From NCBI GenBank assembly GCA_910574915.1, contig CAJTCR010000012.1, positions 1 to 64,000 of the forward strand: a stretch of DNA of 64,000 bases. The letters are read 5' to 3'. Origin of the DNA: Eubacteriaceae bacterium (GTDB lineage: Bacteria > Bacillota > Clostridia > Lachnospirales > Lachnospiraceae). Made by a program: the position numbers and the translations under genes. Below are positions 7,182-16,925 of this stretch, in pieces. Within the stretch, counting starts at the first letter, position 1, and every line of letters starts with the position of its first letter. The notes under the pieces were generated by a model. It saw only the letters and a program-made list of their open reading frames with translations. It was not told the DNA's origin and searched no databases.

Positions 7182-8495
7182 TTATTTTAATACCCCAACT
7201 TCCACCGTACAGGTAAACTTCTTATACCCCTGCGCATTCTGACGGTTTGCGGTAATCTTTACCTCATCGCCTTTTTGCAGGCGAAGCAGGATCTGCTGGT
7301 AGTCGTCCATAGAAAGCACTTCCTCCTTATTGACCGCAACAATCACGTCGCCCGTTTGCAGCCCCGCGGTCATTGCCGGAGAATCTACCACTGCTTCTTT
7401 TACATAGACGCCCTTTGGAATGTCATATTCTTTTGAAATCGCGTCGGTTACCGTACTGCCCTTGATGCCGATATATGGGATGCTCACGCCGTTGGAAAGC
7501 AGCTCAATAATGTCCTTTAATTCGGAAATCGATACTGCCGTCAGCGTATTTTGCTCCTTCTGGATATTGGACGACTTTAAAAACAAGCCGATCACTTCGC
7601 CGTCCGTATTGACCAGTACGCCGTTTCCTTTTGCGTTCGCTACAATATTCGTAGTAAACACGGTGTAATTGCGGTCTTCTGTTGTGATCGTATTCGTTAC
7701 TGACGTAATATTTCCGGTCAGTATGGAAAAATTGGTGCCCAAAGGGCTGCCAAGCGCGACTACCAGCTTTCCCTGCCTGAGATTTAGTGAATTGCCCAAT
7801 ACCGCGGTTTCAATCTGGTTCCTTGTCGCTTTTGCAATTTTTTCCACTGGCACACTTAATACCGCAATTCCTGTATTTCCATCGTATTTTTTTAAAGCGG
7901 CGTTCAGCGTATCGTTATTGATAAAGGTCACGCGGATCGATTTTACATCCTTGATTACCTGATATTCCGTTAAGATCAGCAGCTCCTTTTTATTGTGCGC
8001 AATAATAAGCCCGGACGCCTGCCCGGTCGCTTCATAAGGAGAATCGAAAATGTCTACGCCCTCGTTGACGCCCGTTACTGTCACGACTGCTTTATTGACT
8101 TTATTTCCAATCTGGTACAGCTCGTTTTGCAGCACCTGGTAATCGTCCAGTGTCATATCCTTTTTTTCCGTAATGTACACTGTCTGCTTCTTATCTTCTT
8201 TTTTCGGCTTCTGATTCGTATCCGCCGCCTCTTGTTCTGAATCGGCACAAGTGTCTGCCGCATTTTCTTCATCAGAAAGCGTGTCTTTTGGAATACCGAC
8301 CCACTGGTCTTCCTTTGGCGTAAACCACTTCTCGATCTCGGGCCGCAGCGCGCAAAAAACAAGGCATGAAACGAACCCAAACAGAATCGCGTATCCAATC
8401 GTTGCCATGCCCTTTTGCAATAGCTGTTTTTTATTGACTGGCTTGTCTTTGATCTTCTCTTTAATAAAATGCTGCTCATCATTTTTGTACGGCAT
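7182..8495 (-). CDS. Membrane-anchored HtrA-like protein with degenerate protease triad and PDZ domain
   Basis: A 437-aa protein with an N-terminal cytoplasmic segment, one membrane helix (about 32-50), an acidic linker, a trypsin-like domain (about 115-340) and a C-terminal PDZ domain (about 345-435: GVYVKEAVVDSPAMTAGL). The fold is that of HtrA/DegP, but all three catalytic positions look lost: TEYQV (175-179) replaces TNxHV, NTGIAVL replaces TDLAVL, and NAKGNGVLVN (287-296) replaces NPGNSGGPLVN. It is therefore probably a pseudoprotease acting as a binding or sensing protein outside the membrane. Start ATG at 8495. Driven by the promoter at 8566-8594. Confidence 0.85.
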   Translation of the reverse strand: MPYKNDEQHFIKEKIKDKPVNKKQLLQKGMATIGYAILFGFVSCLVFCALRPEIEKWFTPKEDQWVGIPKDTLSDEENAADTCADSEQEAADTNQKPKKEDKKQTVYITEKKDMTLDDYQVLQNELYQIGNKVNKAVVTVTGVNEGVDIFDSPYEATGQASGLIIAHNKKELLILTEYQVIKDVKSIRVTFINNDTLNAALKKYDGNTGIAVLSVPVEKIAKATRNQIETAVLGNSLNLRQGKLVVALGSPLGTNFSILTGNITSVTNTITTEDRNYTVFTTNIVANAKGNGVLVNTDGEVIGLFLKSSNIQKEQNTLTAVSISELKDIIELLSNGVSIPYIGIKGSTVTDAISKEYDIPKGVYVKEAVVDSPAMTAGLQTGDVIVAVNKEEVLSMDDYQQILLRLQKGDEVKITANRQNAQGYKKFTCTVEVGVLK

Positions 8496-8565
8496 GAAAA
8501 AACCCCTCTTTCCAATACCTGATACCTGCTCATAACACTTTTGTCTTTTGACACCTTATGTTAAG

Positions 8566-8594
8566 ATTATACGAGGAATTGCCATTTATTTCAA
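8566..8594 (-). promoter_or_regulatory. Sigma-A promoter of the HtrA-like gene
   Basis: TTGAAA (8594-8589), 17-base spacer, TATAAT (8571-8566) on the minus strand, about 70 bases before the start codon. Confidence 0.8.
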
Positions 8595-8623
8595 CAAATT
8601 TAGTAAATTTTTGTGATTCTGTT

Positions 8624-9769
8624 TCACTCCCAAAAATACGCGTCGACCCCGTCTGCCAGCCCCCTCGCCATCTGCTCCTGCATATCCTTATCCTGCATCA
8701 GAGCATCCTCAGAAGGATTGCTTAAAAAGCCAAGCTCAATCAGGCACACCGGTATTTCGCTCCAATTTGTCCCTGTCAGGTCGTCCCGCATTGTCACGCC
8801 TCTGTTTTTTATCCCTGTCGTACTGCAATAAGCTTGGATCAGGCATTCACAAAGCCGTCTGGAAGCGGCGCTTAAATGCCCTGCATACGGATTGCGGGCA
8901 GAAGGGCAGGACACAGAAGCGCCCCGCACGCCAGGCGAGGGCATACTGTCTGCATGAATGCGGATGCAGATCTCTGCGCCGCTTGCATTTGCAATCTTCG
9001 CACGCTCTATATTACTGAGCATGACATCATTCGACGTGCGTGTCAAAACAATTTCATATCCTCTCGCCTTTAGTTCCCTGCGCAGCTTTTTTGCTACTTT
9101 TAAGTTTAATTGATATTCTGGTGTTTTCGTATACACACCGACAGCGCCGACTGTATTTTTCGTTTTTCTTTCAAAAGCGCCGGGGCCGATTGGCTCTGTG
9201 CCGCTGTCCATTTTTATTTGATGCCCTGGATCAATTACCACTTTTTTAATAGAATCCGTTACCAGCACACTGTTATCCTGCCCCGTCTTTTGCAGCAGCG
9301 CACGGTATGCCGAACGCTTTTTTTTCGGCACTACCAGCCTGGCGGCGGGCTGGATATTTTTCAGTGCATAATCCCCTATTTCGGTTAATGTTTTAGACTG
9401 TACCACGATGTTTTTCAGGCTTGTACAGCCGTTAAATGCGCCTTTGCCAATCGACGCCACGTACTTTCCGATTGTGATTTTTTTCAGCTTCTGGTTGCCT
9501 TTAAACGCCCTGTCCGCAATTCCTGTCACTTTATAAGCCACGCCGCCTAGTTCGACAGTATCAGGAATCGTTATTACCGCCGAATCGCTCGTCGTCTTTA
9601 CAAACACTGCTTCTTTGTTTACCGCATAGGTACGCCTGCCCTTTTGCACAACCGTGTAATGATTGTCAGAAAGAGCGGAGGCACAGACAGGCGTGCTTCT
9701 GGCAAAGATAACAGACAAACCGACTGCCATGCACACAACTGCCGGCTGCCAAAAATGTTTTTTTCTCAT
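8624..9769 (-). CDS. Secreted N-acetylmuramoyl-L-alanine amidase with BspA-type LRR segment
   Basis: A 381-aa protein with a signal peptide (MRKKHFWQ..., cleavage near CASA, residue 30). Residues about 60-150 are BspA-type leucine-rich repeats (IPDTVELGG, ITGIADRAFKGNQKL-like, IGKGAFNGCTSL). Residues about 172-380 are an Amidase_3 domain: VVIDPGHQ with the zinc His, the QLNLKVAKKL helix, IRIHADS with a second zinc His, and IELGFLSNPSED with the catalytic Glu. It would cut the amide bond between muramic acid and the stem peptide in the cell wall. The LRR part may target it. Start ATG at 9769; promoter at 9807-9835. Confidence 0.88.
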   Translation of the reverse strand: MRKKHFWQPAVVCMAVGLSVIFARSTPVCASALSDNHYTVVQKGRRTYAVNKEAVFVKTTSDSAVITIPDTVELGGVAYKVTGIADRAFKGNQKLKKITIGKYVASIGKGAFNGCTSLKNIVVQSKTLTEIGDYALKNIQPAARLVVPKKKRSAYRALLQKTGQDNSVLVTDSIKKVVIDPGHQIKMDSGTEPIGPGAFERKTKNTVGAVGVYTKTPEYQLNLKVAKKLRRELKARGYEIVLTRTSNDVMLSNIERAKIANASGAEICIRIHADSMPSPGVRGASVSCPSARNPYAGHLSAASRRLCECLIQAYCSTTGIKNRGVTMRDDLTGTNWSEIPVCLIELGFLSNPSEDALMQDKDMQEQMARGLADGVDAYFWE

Positions 9770-9806
9770 TCTTATACTCCCCTTTTTTGTAATTATTCTA
9801 CTATTT

Positions 9807-9835
9807 ATTGTATGATTTTACCGTGCATTTTTCAA
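9807..9835 (-). promoter_or_regulatory. Sigma-A promoter of the LRR-amidase gene
   Basis: TTGAAA (9835-9830), 17-base spacer, TACAAT (9812-9807) on the minus strand, about 38 bases before the ATG at 9769. Confidence 0.75.
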
Positions 9836-9894
9836 TCCTATCCTGTTTCTTTTTGTATTCCGTCCGCATTCCGTATTTTTCTTACATTTATGGC

Positions 9895-9923
9895 TTTTCA
9901 CATGCGAAAGAATAGGGTAAAAT
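9895..9923 (+). promoter_or_regulatory. Candidate promoter of mutS2
   Basis: TTTTCA (9895-9900), 17-base spacer, TAAAAT (9918-9923), 33 bases before the mutS2 ATG. The -35 box is weak. Confidence 0.5.
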
Positions 9924-9956
9924 GGGAGTAACGATTTTTTAGAAAGGACTTCCCTT

Positions 9957-12338
9957 ATGAATAAAAAAGTACTGTATACTTTAGAATACAATAAAATCAC
10001 GGAACAGCTTGCCTCCTACGCTTCTTCTGACTGGGCAAAGGAGCATTGCCTGCACTTAAAGCCTATGACAGACCAGTCAAAGATCGAGCAGGCACAGACA
10101 GAAACCTCAGCGGCGCTTTCACGCATATACCGCAAAGGCAGCCTCTCTTTCAGCGGCATCCGAAAAATCGGCATGTCGCTCAAGCGGCTCGAAGTCGGCG
10201 GTGTCCTCAGCATTGAAGAGCTGCTTCATATCGCGGCGCTGTTAGATGTCGCAAAGCGTACAAAAACTTACGGCAGGAGCGACCGGGAAAATGTGCCGGA
10301 CGATGTGCTCGATGCGATGTTTCAAGCTGTGGAACCTCTGACGCCGCTCTGCGACGAGATCCGGCGTTGCATCCTTTCCGAAGACGAGATTGCAGATGAC
10401 GCCAGCAGCCAGTTAAAATCCATCCGCCGCAGCATCCAGGGCATGAGCGGGCGCATTCACAACCAAATGACAAACCTTTTGAACAACGCTGCCACAAGAA
10501 GCTGTTTGCAGGACGCCGTCATTACGATGCGCAACGGCCGCTACTGCCTTCCAGTCAGAGCAGAATACAAAAACCAGATCTCCGGCATGATCCATGACCA
10601 GTCCGCGTCCGGCTCCACGCTGTTTATCGAGCCTGCGAGTATTGTAAACCTAAACAACGAATTAAAAGAGCTTTATTTAAAAGAACAGGAAGAAATCGAC
10701 AAAATTATTGCCGCGTTAAGCAATCAGGTCGCGGAAAGCAGCGAAGCACTGTTAAACGACTACAAGCTGCTGACCACGCTGGACTTTATTTTTGCAAAGG
10801 CAAAGCTGGCACAAGAGCACAACGGCGTTGCTCCCGAATTTAATACCGAAGGACGTATCCGCATCCGCCGCGGGCGCCATCCGCTGCTGCATAAAAAGTC
10901 TGTCGTTCCGATCGATGTCCACCTGGGCGACGATTTTCAGCTTCTTGTCGTAACTGGTCCAAATACGGGCGGCAAGACGGTTTCTTTAAAAACCGTCGGA
11001 CTGCTGACACTGATGGGGCAGGCGGGGCTTCATATCCCGGCAGGCGACCGTTCGCAGCTTGCGATTTTTGAAAATGTTTATGCGGATATCGGAGATGAGC
11101 AGAGCATTGAACAAAGCCTGAGTACGTTTTCGTCCCATATGACAAATATTGTTACGATCTTAAAAAAAGTGACGCCAAATTCGCTCGTGCTGTTTGATGA
11201 GCTTTGTTCCGGCACCGACCCGACCGAGGGCGCGGCGCTTGCGATTTCGATTCTCTCAAGCCTGTTAGAACGCGGCGTCCGCGTAATGGCGACCACGCAT
11301 TACAGTGAGCTGAAGGTATTTGCACTCTCTACCAATGGCGTACAAAATGCGTGCTGCGAGTTTGACGTAGAGAGCCTCAGCCCTACGTACCGCCTGCTGA
11401 TCGGCATTCCGGGCAAAAGCAACGCCTTTGCAATCTCCGGCAAGCTTGGACTGCCAGACCACATCATCGCCGACGCACGCACGCGGATCGCATCGAACGA
11501 GCAGCATTTTGAAGACCTGATTGCAGACCTGCAAAACAGCCGGGTCACCATTGAAAAAGAACGCCTCGAAATCGAGCAGTATAAGCAGGAGCTTGCCAAA
11601 CTGCATAAACAGGCGGAAAACAAGCAGGAAAAGCTGGACAGCCGCCGCGACAAGATTATCCAGGAGGCAAATGAGCAGGCACTTGCGATATTAAAAGAAG
11701 CAAAGGACGCCGCAGACGCCAGCATCCGCAATTTTCACAAGTTTGGCACAACCAATCCTTCTGCGAGCGACTTAGAGAAAGAACGCGCGGCACTGCGCGG
11801 GAAAATGAACGAAGCAGAATCCCGCATTGCGAAAAAGCAAAAACAGCCTGCCGCCAACAACAAAGTACCAAAAAACCTGATCCTTGGCGATTCCGTACGG
11901 GTACTGAGCATGAACCAGCGCGGCACAGTCGTTACGCTGCCGAATGCGAAAGGGGATCTGTTTGTCCAGATGGGTATTCTGCGCATTCAGTCCAATATCA
12001 AAGACCTTGTGCGAATCGACGACGAGCCTGTCTCTTCTTCCAAAAAACCGCCTAAAACAGGCGCCGGAAAAATCCGCATGTCCAAGGCATCCAGTATTTC
12101 GGCGGAAATTATGCTGATCGGCAAGACCGTGGACGAGGCGATTGTCGCACTGGATAAGTATCTGGACGACGCCTACCTGTCCCATTTATCGACAGTGCGG
12201 GTTGTGCACGGCAAAGGAACCGGAGCGCTGCGAAACGCCGTCCACCAGCATCTGCGCCGGATCAAATATGTAGCTTCTTTTCATCTTGGTGAATTTGGCG
12301 AAGGCGACTGCGGGGTAACTATCGTAGAATTTAAGTAA
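9957..12338 (+). CDS. mutS2: MutS2 ATPase/endonuclease (ribosome rescue and anti-recombination factor)
   Basis: A 793-aa homologue of MutS2. It has the MutS core and clamp (about 1-310), the ABC-type ATPase with Walker A GPNTGGKTVS (about 332-341), Walker B LVLFDEL and signature-like DEQSIEQSLSTFSSH, then a long coiled coil (about 510-640), a KOW-like segment and a C-terminal Smr nuclease domain with VVHGKGTGALR. In Bacillus, MutS2 acts on collided ribosomes and in recombination control. Start ATG at 9957 after AGAAAGGA. Full length. It ends 21 bp before the response regulator, so the three genes may be co-transcribed. Confidence 0.95.
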   Translation: MNKKVLYTLEYNKITEQLASYASSDWAKEHCLHLKPMTDQSKIEQAQTETSAALSRIYRKGSLSFSGIRKIGMSLKRLEVGGVLSIEELLHIAALLDVAKRTKTYGRSDRENVPDDVLDAMFQAVEPLTPLCDEIRRCILSEDEIADDASSQLKSIRRSIQGMSGRIHNQMTNLLNNAATRSCLQDAVITMRNGRYCLPVRAEYKNQISGMIHDQSASGSTLFIEPASIVNLNNELKELYLKEQEEIDKIIAALSNQVAESSEALLNDYKLLTTLDFIFAKAKLAQEHNGVAPEFNTEGRIRIRRGRHPLLHKKSVVPIDVHLGDDFQLLVVTGPNTGGKTVSLKTVGLLTLMGQAGLHIPAGDRSQLAIFENVYADIGDEQSIEQSLSTFSSHMTNIVTILKKVTPNSLVLFDELCSGTDPTEGAALAISILSSLLERGVRVMATTHYSELKVFALSTNGVQNACCEFDVESLSPTYRLLIGIPGKSNAFAISGKLGLPDHIIADARTRIASNEQHFEDLIADLQNSRVTIEKERLEIEQYKQELAKLHKQAENKQEKLDSRRDKIIQEANEQALAILKEAKDAADASIRNFHKFGTTNPSASDLEKERAALRGKMNEAESRIAKKQKQPAANNKVPKNLILGDSVRVLSMNQRGTVVTLPNAKGDLFVQMGILRIQSNIKDLVRIDDEPVSSSKKPPKTGAGKIRMSKASSISAEIMLIGKTVDEAIVALDKYLDDAYLSHLSTVRVVHGKGTGALRNAVHQHLRRIKYVASFHLGEFGEGDCGVTIVEFK

Positions 12339-12359
12339 TCTGATAAAAAAGGAGAATCT

Positions 12360-13058
12360 ATGGCAACGAAACAAAAAATATTAATCGTAGATGACGATGT
12401 CAATATCGCGGAACTGATCTCTCTTTATCTGACAAAAGAATGCTTCGAGACAAAGATTGTAAACGACGGAGAAGAGGCGCTGACCGCCTTCTGGCAATTC
12501 GAACCGAATCTGATCCTGCTTGACTTAATGCTGCCTGGTATCGACGGCTATCAGGTCTGCCGCGAAATCCGCGCCAAAAACAATGTACCGATTATTATGC
12601 TGTCAGCAAAAGGCGAGATCTTTGACAAAGTACTCGGCCTGGAACTGGGCGCCGACGATTATATTATGAAGCCGTTTGACTCCAAGGAAATGGTGGCGCG
12701 CGTAAAAGCGGTGCTGCGCCGCTACCAGCCGCTAAAGCCAGAACCCGCGCAGCCGGCGCGCAAGCTTGTGGAATATCCGGGGCTTGTTGTCAATCTTTCC
12801 AACTACAGTGTGGAATACAACGGCAAAATGCTGGACATGCCGCCAAAGGAACTGGAGCTGCTTTATTTCCTTGCCTCCTCGCCAAACCAGGTATTTACGC
12901 GCGAACAGCTTCTGGACAACATCTGGGGCTATGAATATATTGGCGACACACGCACCGTCGACGTCCATGTCAAGCGGCTGCGGGAAAAAATCAAAGACAC
13001 TGGGCAGTGGGGCATCGCTACTGTCTGGGGCATCGGTTACAAATTTGTCGTCAAATAG
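12360..13058 (+). CDS. OmpR/PhoB-family response regulator
   Basis: A 232-aa transcription factor. The receiver domain (about 5-118) has the acidic pair DDD at 11-13, the phospho-acceptor Asp55 in LLDLMLPG, and the conserved Lys in DDYIMKPF. The C-terminal winged-helix domain (about 135-230) contains ELELLYFLASSPNQVFTREQLL and GDTRTVDVHVKRLREK. RBS AAAGGAG precedes the ATG at 12360. Its cognate histidine kinase follows 23 bp downstream. Target genes cannot be inferred. Confidence 0.93.
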   Translation: MATKQKILIVDDDVNIAELISLYLTKECFETKIVNDGEEALTAFWQFEPNLILLDLMLPGIDGYQVCREIRAKNNVPIIMLSAKGEIFDKVLGLELGADDYIMKPFDSKEMVARVKAVLRRYQPLKPEPAQPARKLVEYPGLVVNLSNYSVEYNGKMLDMPPKELELLYFLASSPNQVFTREQLLDNIWGYEYIGDTRTVDVHVKRLREKIKDTGQWGIATVWGIGYKFVVK

Positions 13059-13081
13059 ACGGAAAGGAACCGCATCAGGGC

Positions 13082-14512
13082 ATGAAACGTATCCTTTATT
13101 TAAAATTTTTAGCCGGATACCTCATATTCGGCATCCTGGGCTTTATCCTCGTCTCCACGGTGACCAGCCAGGCACTGCAAAACCGGGTAGAAGCCCTGGA
13201 CGCACATACATTGTATACAGAATGCACCGAGATTGCCGCGCACTACGCTTCTGATTATTACAAAGGCACGATGGAATTATCCGAGCTGCAAAGCCACCTC
13301 GAAACGATCAGCCACTATATGAATACGCAGATCAAAGTCATCGACGTCTCGGGGCGGATTATTATCGACTCGGCAAATTCCTCTCTGTCAGGCGAAGACG
13401 CGGTAATTGAAGGATTTAATATCAGTGACTTCGGCAGCAAATACTATATGATCGGCAGTTTTTACAATACCTTTTCGGAAAAGCAGCTAACTGTATTTGC
13501 TCCGATCACTCCCGGCTACCGGGTGCGCGGATACGTGCTGATACATAAGCCGCTGTCTGATATTTCCGCTTACAGCTATGAACTGTTAGACATCGTATAT
13601 ATTACGCTGCTGCTGTTGTTTTTGCTTGCCTTTATTTTGCTGCTGCTGTTTTCTCTGTTTATTTACCGACCGATCCGCAGGATGGCATCAGTCGCGGATG
13701 CCTATATAGACGGAGACTTTTCGCAGAAAATCAATATCCATACGCAGGACGAGCTGGGGCACCTTGCAGCCGCTTTTGACTATATGGCAAACGAACTGAA
13801 TACGTTAGAAGACGACCAGCGCAAATTTGTGTCCAATGTATCCCACGACTTCCGTTCACCGCTGACCTCGATCAAGGGCTATGTCGAAGCGATCCTAGAC
13901 GGCACGATCCCATATGAAATGCAGGATAAGTATTTAAACATTATCCTGTTTGAGACAGAACGTCTGAACAAGCTGACGAGCAGCATTTTAGAACTGAACA
14001 AATTTGGCTCCCACGGCAAAGCGATCCTGTATATGAAGCATTTTGACATTAACTATATTATCCGCATGACGGCGTTAGCCTTTGAAGGGCGGTGCAGTGA
14101 AAAGCACATGTCCATTGAGCTGATTTTATCCGGGCAGAACCTGTATGTAACGGCGGATATGGCAAAGATCCAGCAGGTGATCTACAACCTGACCGATAAC
14201 GCGATCAAATTCAGCCACCCGGATTCGTCGATTACAATCGAAACAACCGAAAAAAACGACAAAGTATTCGTATCCGTCAAGGATTCCGGCATCGGCATCC
14301 CAAGCGACAGCCTGAAAAAAGTTTGGGAGCGATTTTATAAAACCGACCTGTCGCGCGGCAAAGACAAGCGCGGCACCGGACTGGGGCTTGCGATTGTCAA
14401 AGAGATCATCCAGGCGCATGACGAAAATATTAACGTCATCAGCACCGAAGGCGTCGGTACGGAATTTATTTTTACACTGTCCTTATCCAAAGAGCAGTTT
14501 TCCGCAACATAA
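13082..14512 (+). CDS. Sensor histidine kinase
   Basis: A 476-aa membrane kinase. The start is taken at the ATG at 13082 (MKRILYLKFL), which begins directly with membrane helix 1 (about 8-28); a longer frame from 13007 overlaps the regulator gene and adds a non-hydrophobic tail. An extracytoplasmic sensor region (30-165) precedes helix 2 (171-194), a HAMP domain, HisKA with His255 in NVSHDFRSPLTS, and an ATPase domain with NLTDNAIKF, DSGIGIP and GTGLGLAIVK. It pairs with the regulator encoded just upstream. The stimulus is unknown. Confidence 0.93.
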   Translation: MKRILYLKFLAGYLIFGILGFILVSTVTSQALQNRVEALDAHTLYTECTEIAAHYASDYYKGTMELSELQSHLETISHYMNTQIKVIDVSGRIIIDSANSSLSGEDAVIEGFNISDFGSKYYMIGSFYNTFSEKQLTVFAPITPGYRVRGYVLIHKPLSDISAYSYELLDIVYITLLLLFLLAFILLLLFSLFIYRPIRRMASVADAYIDGDFSQKINIHTQDELGHLAAAFDYMANELNTLEDDQRKFVSNVSHDFRSPLTSIKGYVEAILDGTIPYEMQDKYLNIILFETERLNKLTSSILELNKFGSHGKAILYMKHFDINYIIRMTALAFEGRCSEKHMSIELILSGQNLYVTADMAKIQQVIYNLTDNAIKFSHPDSSITIETTEKNDKVFVSVKDSGIGIPSDSLKKVWERFYKTDLSRGKDKRGTGLGLAIVKEIIQAHDENINVISTEGVGTEFIFTLSLSKEQFSAT

Positions 14513-14516
14513 TAAA

Positions 14517-14557
14517 CTGCCGGAAAAACAGACATTTCACATCTGCTTTTCCGACAG
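14517..14557. terminator. Bidirectional terminator between kinase and rplQ
   Basis: An inverted repeat of about 16 pairs with two mismatches (14517-14532 with 14542-14557) lies between the convergent histidine kinase and rplQ genes. T-rich sequence follows on the plus strand and A-rich sequence precedes it. Confidence 0.7.
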
Positions 14558-14603
14558 TATTCTTTTACAAATCTTATTTTACCGATAATATTGATTCACA
14601 AAA

Positions 14604-15161
14604 CTACACCAATTCAATAATTACCTGCATAGCGCCGTCACCTCTACGCTGGCCAAGTTTTACAATTCTTGTATAACCGCCGTTTCTGCCAACATATTTT
14701 GGTGCAACTTCATCGAACATTCTGGCAACGAGATCTACTTCCTTTTTGTCCTTGCGCTTATTGGAAGTAACTACTTTGCCGTCTTTTCTTGTCGTTGTGG
14801 AGCTTGTTACAGGATAGAGAATTTTCAGCATTTCCCTTCTTGCATGAAGACGAGACGGTTTGTCTTTCTTGATCGTCTTGTCTACTTCGTCATAGACTGT
14901 TTTTCTCTTGCCGTCTACGACTTCTTTTACTCTCTTGCCTTCTGCGTCTTTGCGCGGCACTTTTGCCTTTACCGTAACTTCTTCAAAGTTGTCTTTTTCA
15001 CGGATCGCCATAGCAATCAGCTTTTCTGCAATCTTGCGCACTTCTTTTGCTCTGGCTTCGGTTGTTACGATCTTGCCGTGATATAACAACTGTGTTACCT
15101 GGTTACGCAGTAACGCTTTTCTTTGAGCAGAATTTTTGCCCAGTTTTCTATACATTGCCAT
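14604..15161 (-). CDS. rplQ: 50S ribosomal protein L17, enlarged form
   Basis: A 185-aa L17. Start at the ATG at 15161 (MAMYRKLGK), which has GGAGG upstream; a longer frame to 15200 lacks this. The N-terminal half and the C-terminal [12 protein letters not shown] segment are canonical. About 58 extra charged residues (roughly 74-135) are inserted between them, making it longer than the ~120 aa of E. coli L17. Last gene of the alpha operon, followed by a bidirectional terminator. Confidence 0.95.
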   Translation of the reverse strand: MAMYRKLGKNSAQRKALLRNQVTQLLYHGKIVTTEARAKEVRKIAEKLIAMAIREKDNFEEVTVKAKVPRKDAEGKRVKEVVDGKRKTVYDEVDKTIKKDKPSRLHARREMLKILYPVTSSTTTRKDGKVVTSNKRKDKKEVDLVARMFDEVAPKYVGRNGGYTRIVKLGQRRGDGAMQVIIELV

Positions 15162-15310
15162 TTTTATTTCCTCCAAATCGTGGTACATTCGGCAGCACAC
15201 TTCGGAATTATCTGCCGGATGCTGATATTTTCATGTCAATTCGCCACACGGCAAAGCTTGACCGGGCTGCACTCTTACGGCATTACCATCCCAGCCTTTT
15301 TGCTTATCTT

Positions 15311-16270
15311 TTATTCATCTCCTGGATTCAACTGAAGCCCTAACTCTTTCAGTTTTGCCAATACCTCTTCTAAAGACTTACGTCCAAGGTTACGAACTTT
15401 CATCATGTCATCCGGTGTCCGGTTGGTCAGTTCTTCGACCGTGTTGATTCCGGCACGTTTTAAGCAGTTATAAGACCGCACAGACAGTTCCAGTTCGTCA
15501 ATGTTCATTTCGAGGACTTTTTCCTTCGCGTTGTCTTCCTTCTCAACCATGACCTCTGCTGTCTTCGCATTTTCGGACAAGTCGATAAAGAGATTCAAAT
15601 GTTCACTTAATACCTTAGCTGCAAGGCTTACCGCCTCATCCGGTTCCAATGTTCCATTGGTAAATACTTCCAGTGTCAGCTTATCATAATCCGTGATCTG
15701 GCCAACACGCGTATTTTCCACGGTCAGATTTACACGCTCTACCGGCGTGTAAATAGAATCTACGGCAATCACGCCGATTGGAAGCTCTGGATTTTTATTT
15801 TTATCTGCGCTGATGTATCCACGTCCTTTTGTAATCGTCAGCTCCATATACAGCTTGGAGTCCGCCCCGCCGTTTAAGTGGGCGATCTCCAGCTCTGGAT
15901 TTAAGATTGAGATATCGGTATCTACCTGGATATCCGCGGCTGTGACTACACCTTCGCCTTCAAATTCGATGTAAGCAACTTTAGACTCGTTTGTACTGCT
16001 GGTATTTTTCAATGCCAGATTCTTAATGTTCATAATGATCTCAGAAACATCTTCCTTTACACCCGGAATGGAACTGAATTCATGCAGAACACCATCAATT
16101 TTCACCTGACTCACGGCTACCCCCGGAAGGGAAGACAGCATAATTCTCCTGAGAGAATTACCGAGCGTTGTACCATAGCCCCTTTCCAAAGGTTCCACTA
16201 CGAAACGGCCGTACTTTTTGTCTTCGGAAATTTCTGCAATTTCAATGTTGGGTCTTTCAAAATCGAACAC
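15311..16270 (-). CDS. rpoA: RNA polymerase alpha subunit
   Basis: Alpha subunit, 319 aa if started at the GTG at 16270 (nine bases after GGAGG); a TTG at 16276 is also in frame but too close to the RBS. The N-terminal dimerisation domain ([18 protein letters not shown]) and the C-terminal DNA-binding domain ([32 protein letters not shown]) are complete. Lies between rpsD and rplQ as usual. Confidence 0.96.
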   Translation of the reverse strand: MFDFERPNIEIAEISEDKKYGRFVVEPLERGYGTTLGNSLRRIMLSSLPGVAVSQVKIDGVLHEFSSIPGVKEDVSEIIMNIKNLALKNTSSTNESKVAYIEFEGEGVVTAADIQVDTDISILNPELEIAHLNGGADSKLYMELTITKGRGYISADKNKNPELPIGVIAVDSIYTPVERVNLTVENTRVGQITDYDKLTLEVFTNGTLEPDEAVSLAAKVLSEHLNLFIDLSENAKTAEVMVEKEDNAKEKVLEMNIDELELSVRSYNCLKRAGINTVEELTNRTPDDMMKVRNLGRKSLEEVLAKLKELGLQLNPGDE

Positions 16271-16312
16271 TACCAAGTCCCTCCTTTTCGGATCAAGTGT
16301 GCATTACATCAA

Positions 16313-16906
16313 TTATTTCGAATATAACTCGACAATAAGCATTTCCTTTACAGGCACATCGATCATTTCACGGGTAGGCAGTTCTTTGACGGTTCCCTGC
16401 AAGTTTTCCAAATTCACGTCAATCCATTCTGGGACCAGTCTGCCGGCTGTCACCGCTACGATATCCTTCATTCTTTGAATGCTCTTTTTACTTTCTTTAA
16501 TTTCTACTACATCGCCTGCTTTTACGCGGTAAGACGGAATATTTACCTGCTTTCCGTTTACCAATACGAACTTATGGCCGACGATCTGTCTTGCTTCCCT
16601 GCGGGTTCTTGCATATCCCATACGGAAAACGACATTATCCAGTCTGGATTCAAGAATGGTCATCAGGTTTGTACCTGTCATCCCTTTCATCCGGTCTGCT
16701 TTTTCATAATAGTTATGGAACGGCTTTTCCAATACGCCGTAAATAAATTTTGCTTTCTGTTTTTCACGAAGCTGCAATGCATATTCGGACATTTTCCGAT
16801 TTGTTCTTTGCAGTGTCCGTTTGGACTTTTTATCATATCCCAAATAACTTGGCTCTAAACCAAGAGATCTACATCTTTTCAGTACAGGTACTCTATTTAC
16901 TGCCAT
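16313..16906 (-). CDS. rpsD: 30S ribosomal protein S4
   Basis: S4, 197 aa, a primary 16S rRNA-binding protein. The S4 RNA-binding domain is at about 88-150 (SRLDNVVFRMGYARTRREARQIVGHKFVLVNG). It lacks the N-terminal zinc cysteines of some S4 proteins; only one Cys, near residue 12, is seen. Lies 20 bp after rpsK. S4 is an autoregulator in many bacteria, which makes the leader before rpsM interesting. Confidence 0.97.
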   Translation of the reverse strand: MAVNRVPVLKRCRSLGLEPSYLGYDKKSKRTLQRTNRKMSEYALQLREKQKAKFIYGVLEKPFHNYYEKADRMKGMTGTNLMTILESRLDNVVFRMGYARTRREARQIVGHKFVLVNGKQVNIPSYRVKAGDVVEIKESKKSIQRMKDIVAVTAGRLVPEWIDVNLENLQGTVKELPTREMIDVPVKEMLIVELYSK

Positions 16907-16925
16907 CTTCGTCTATCCCTCCTAA

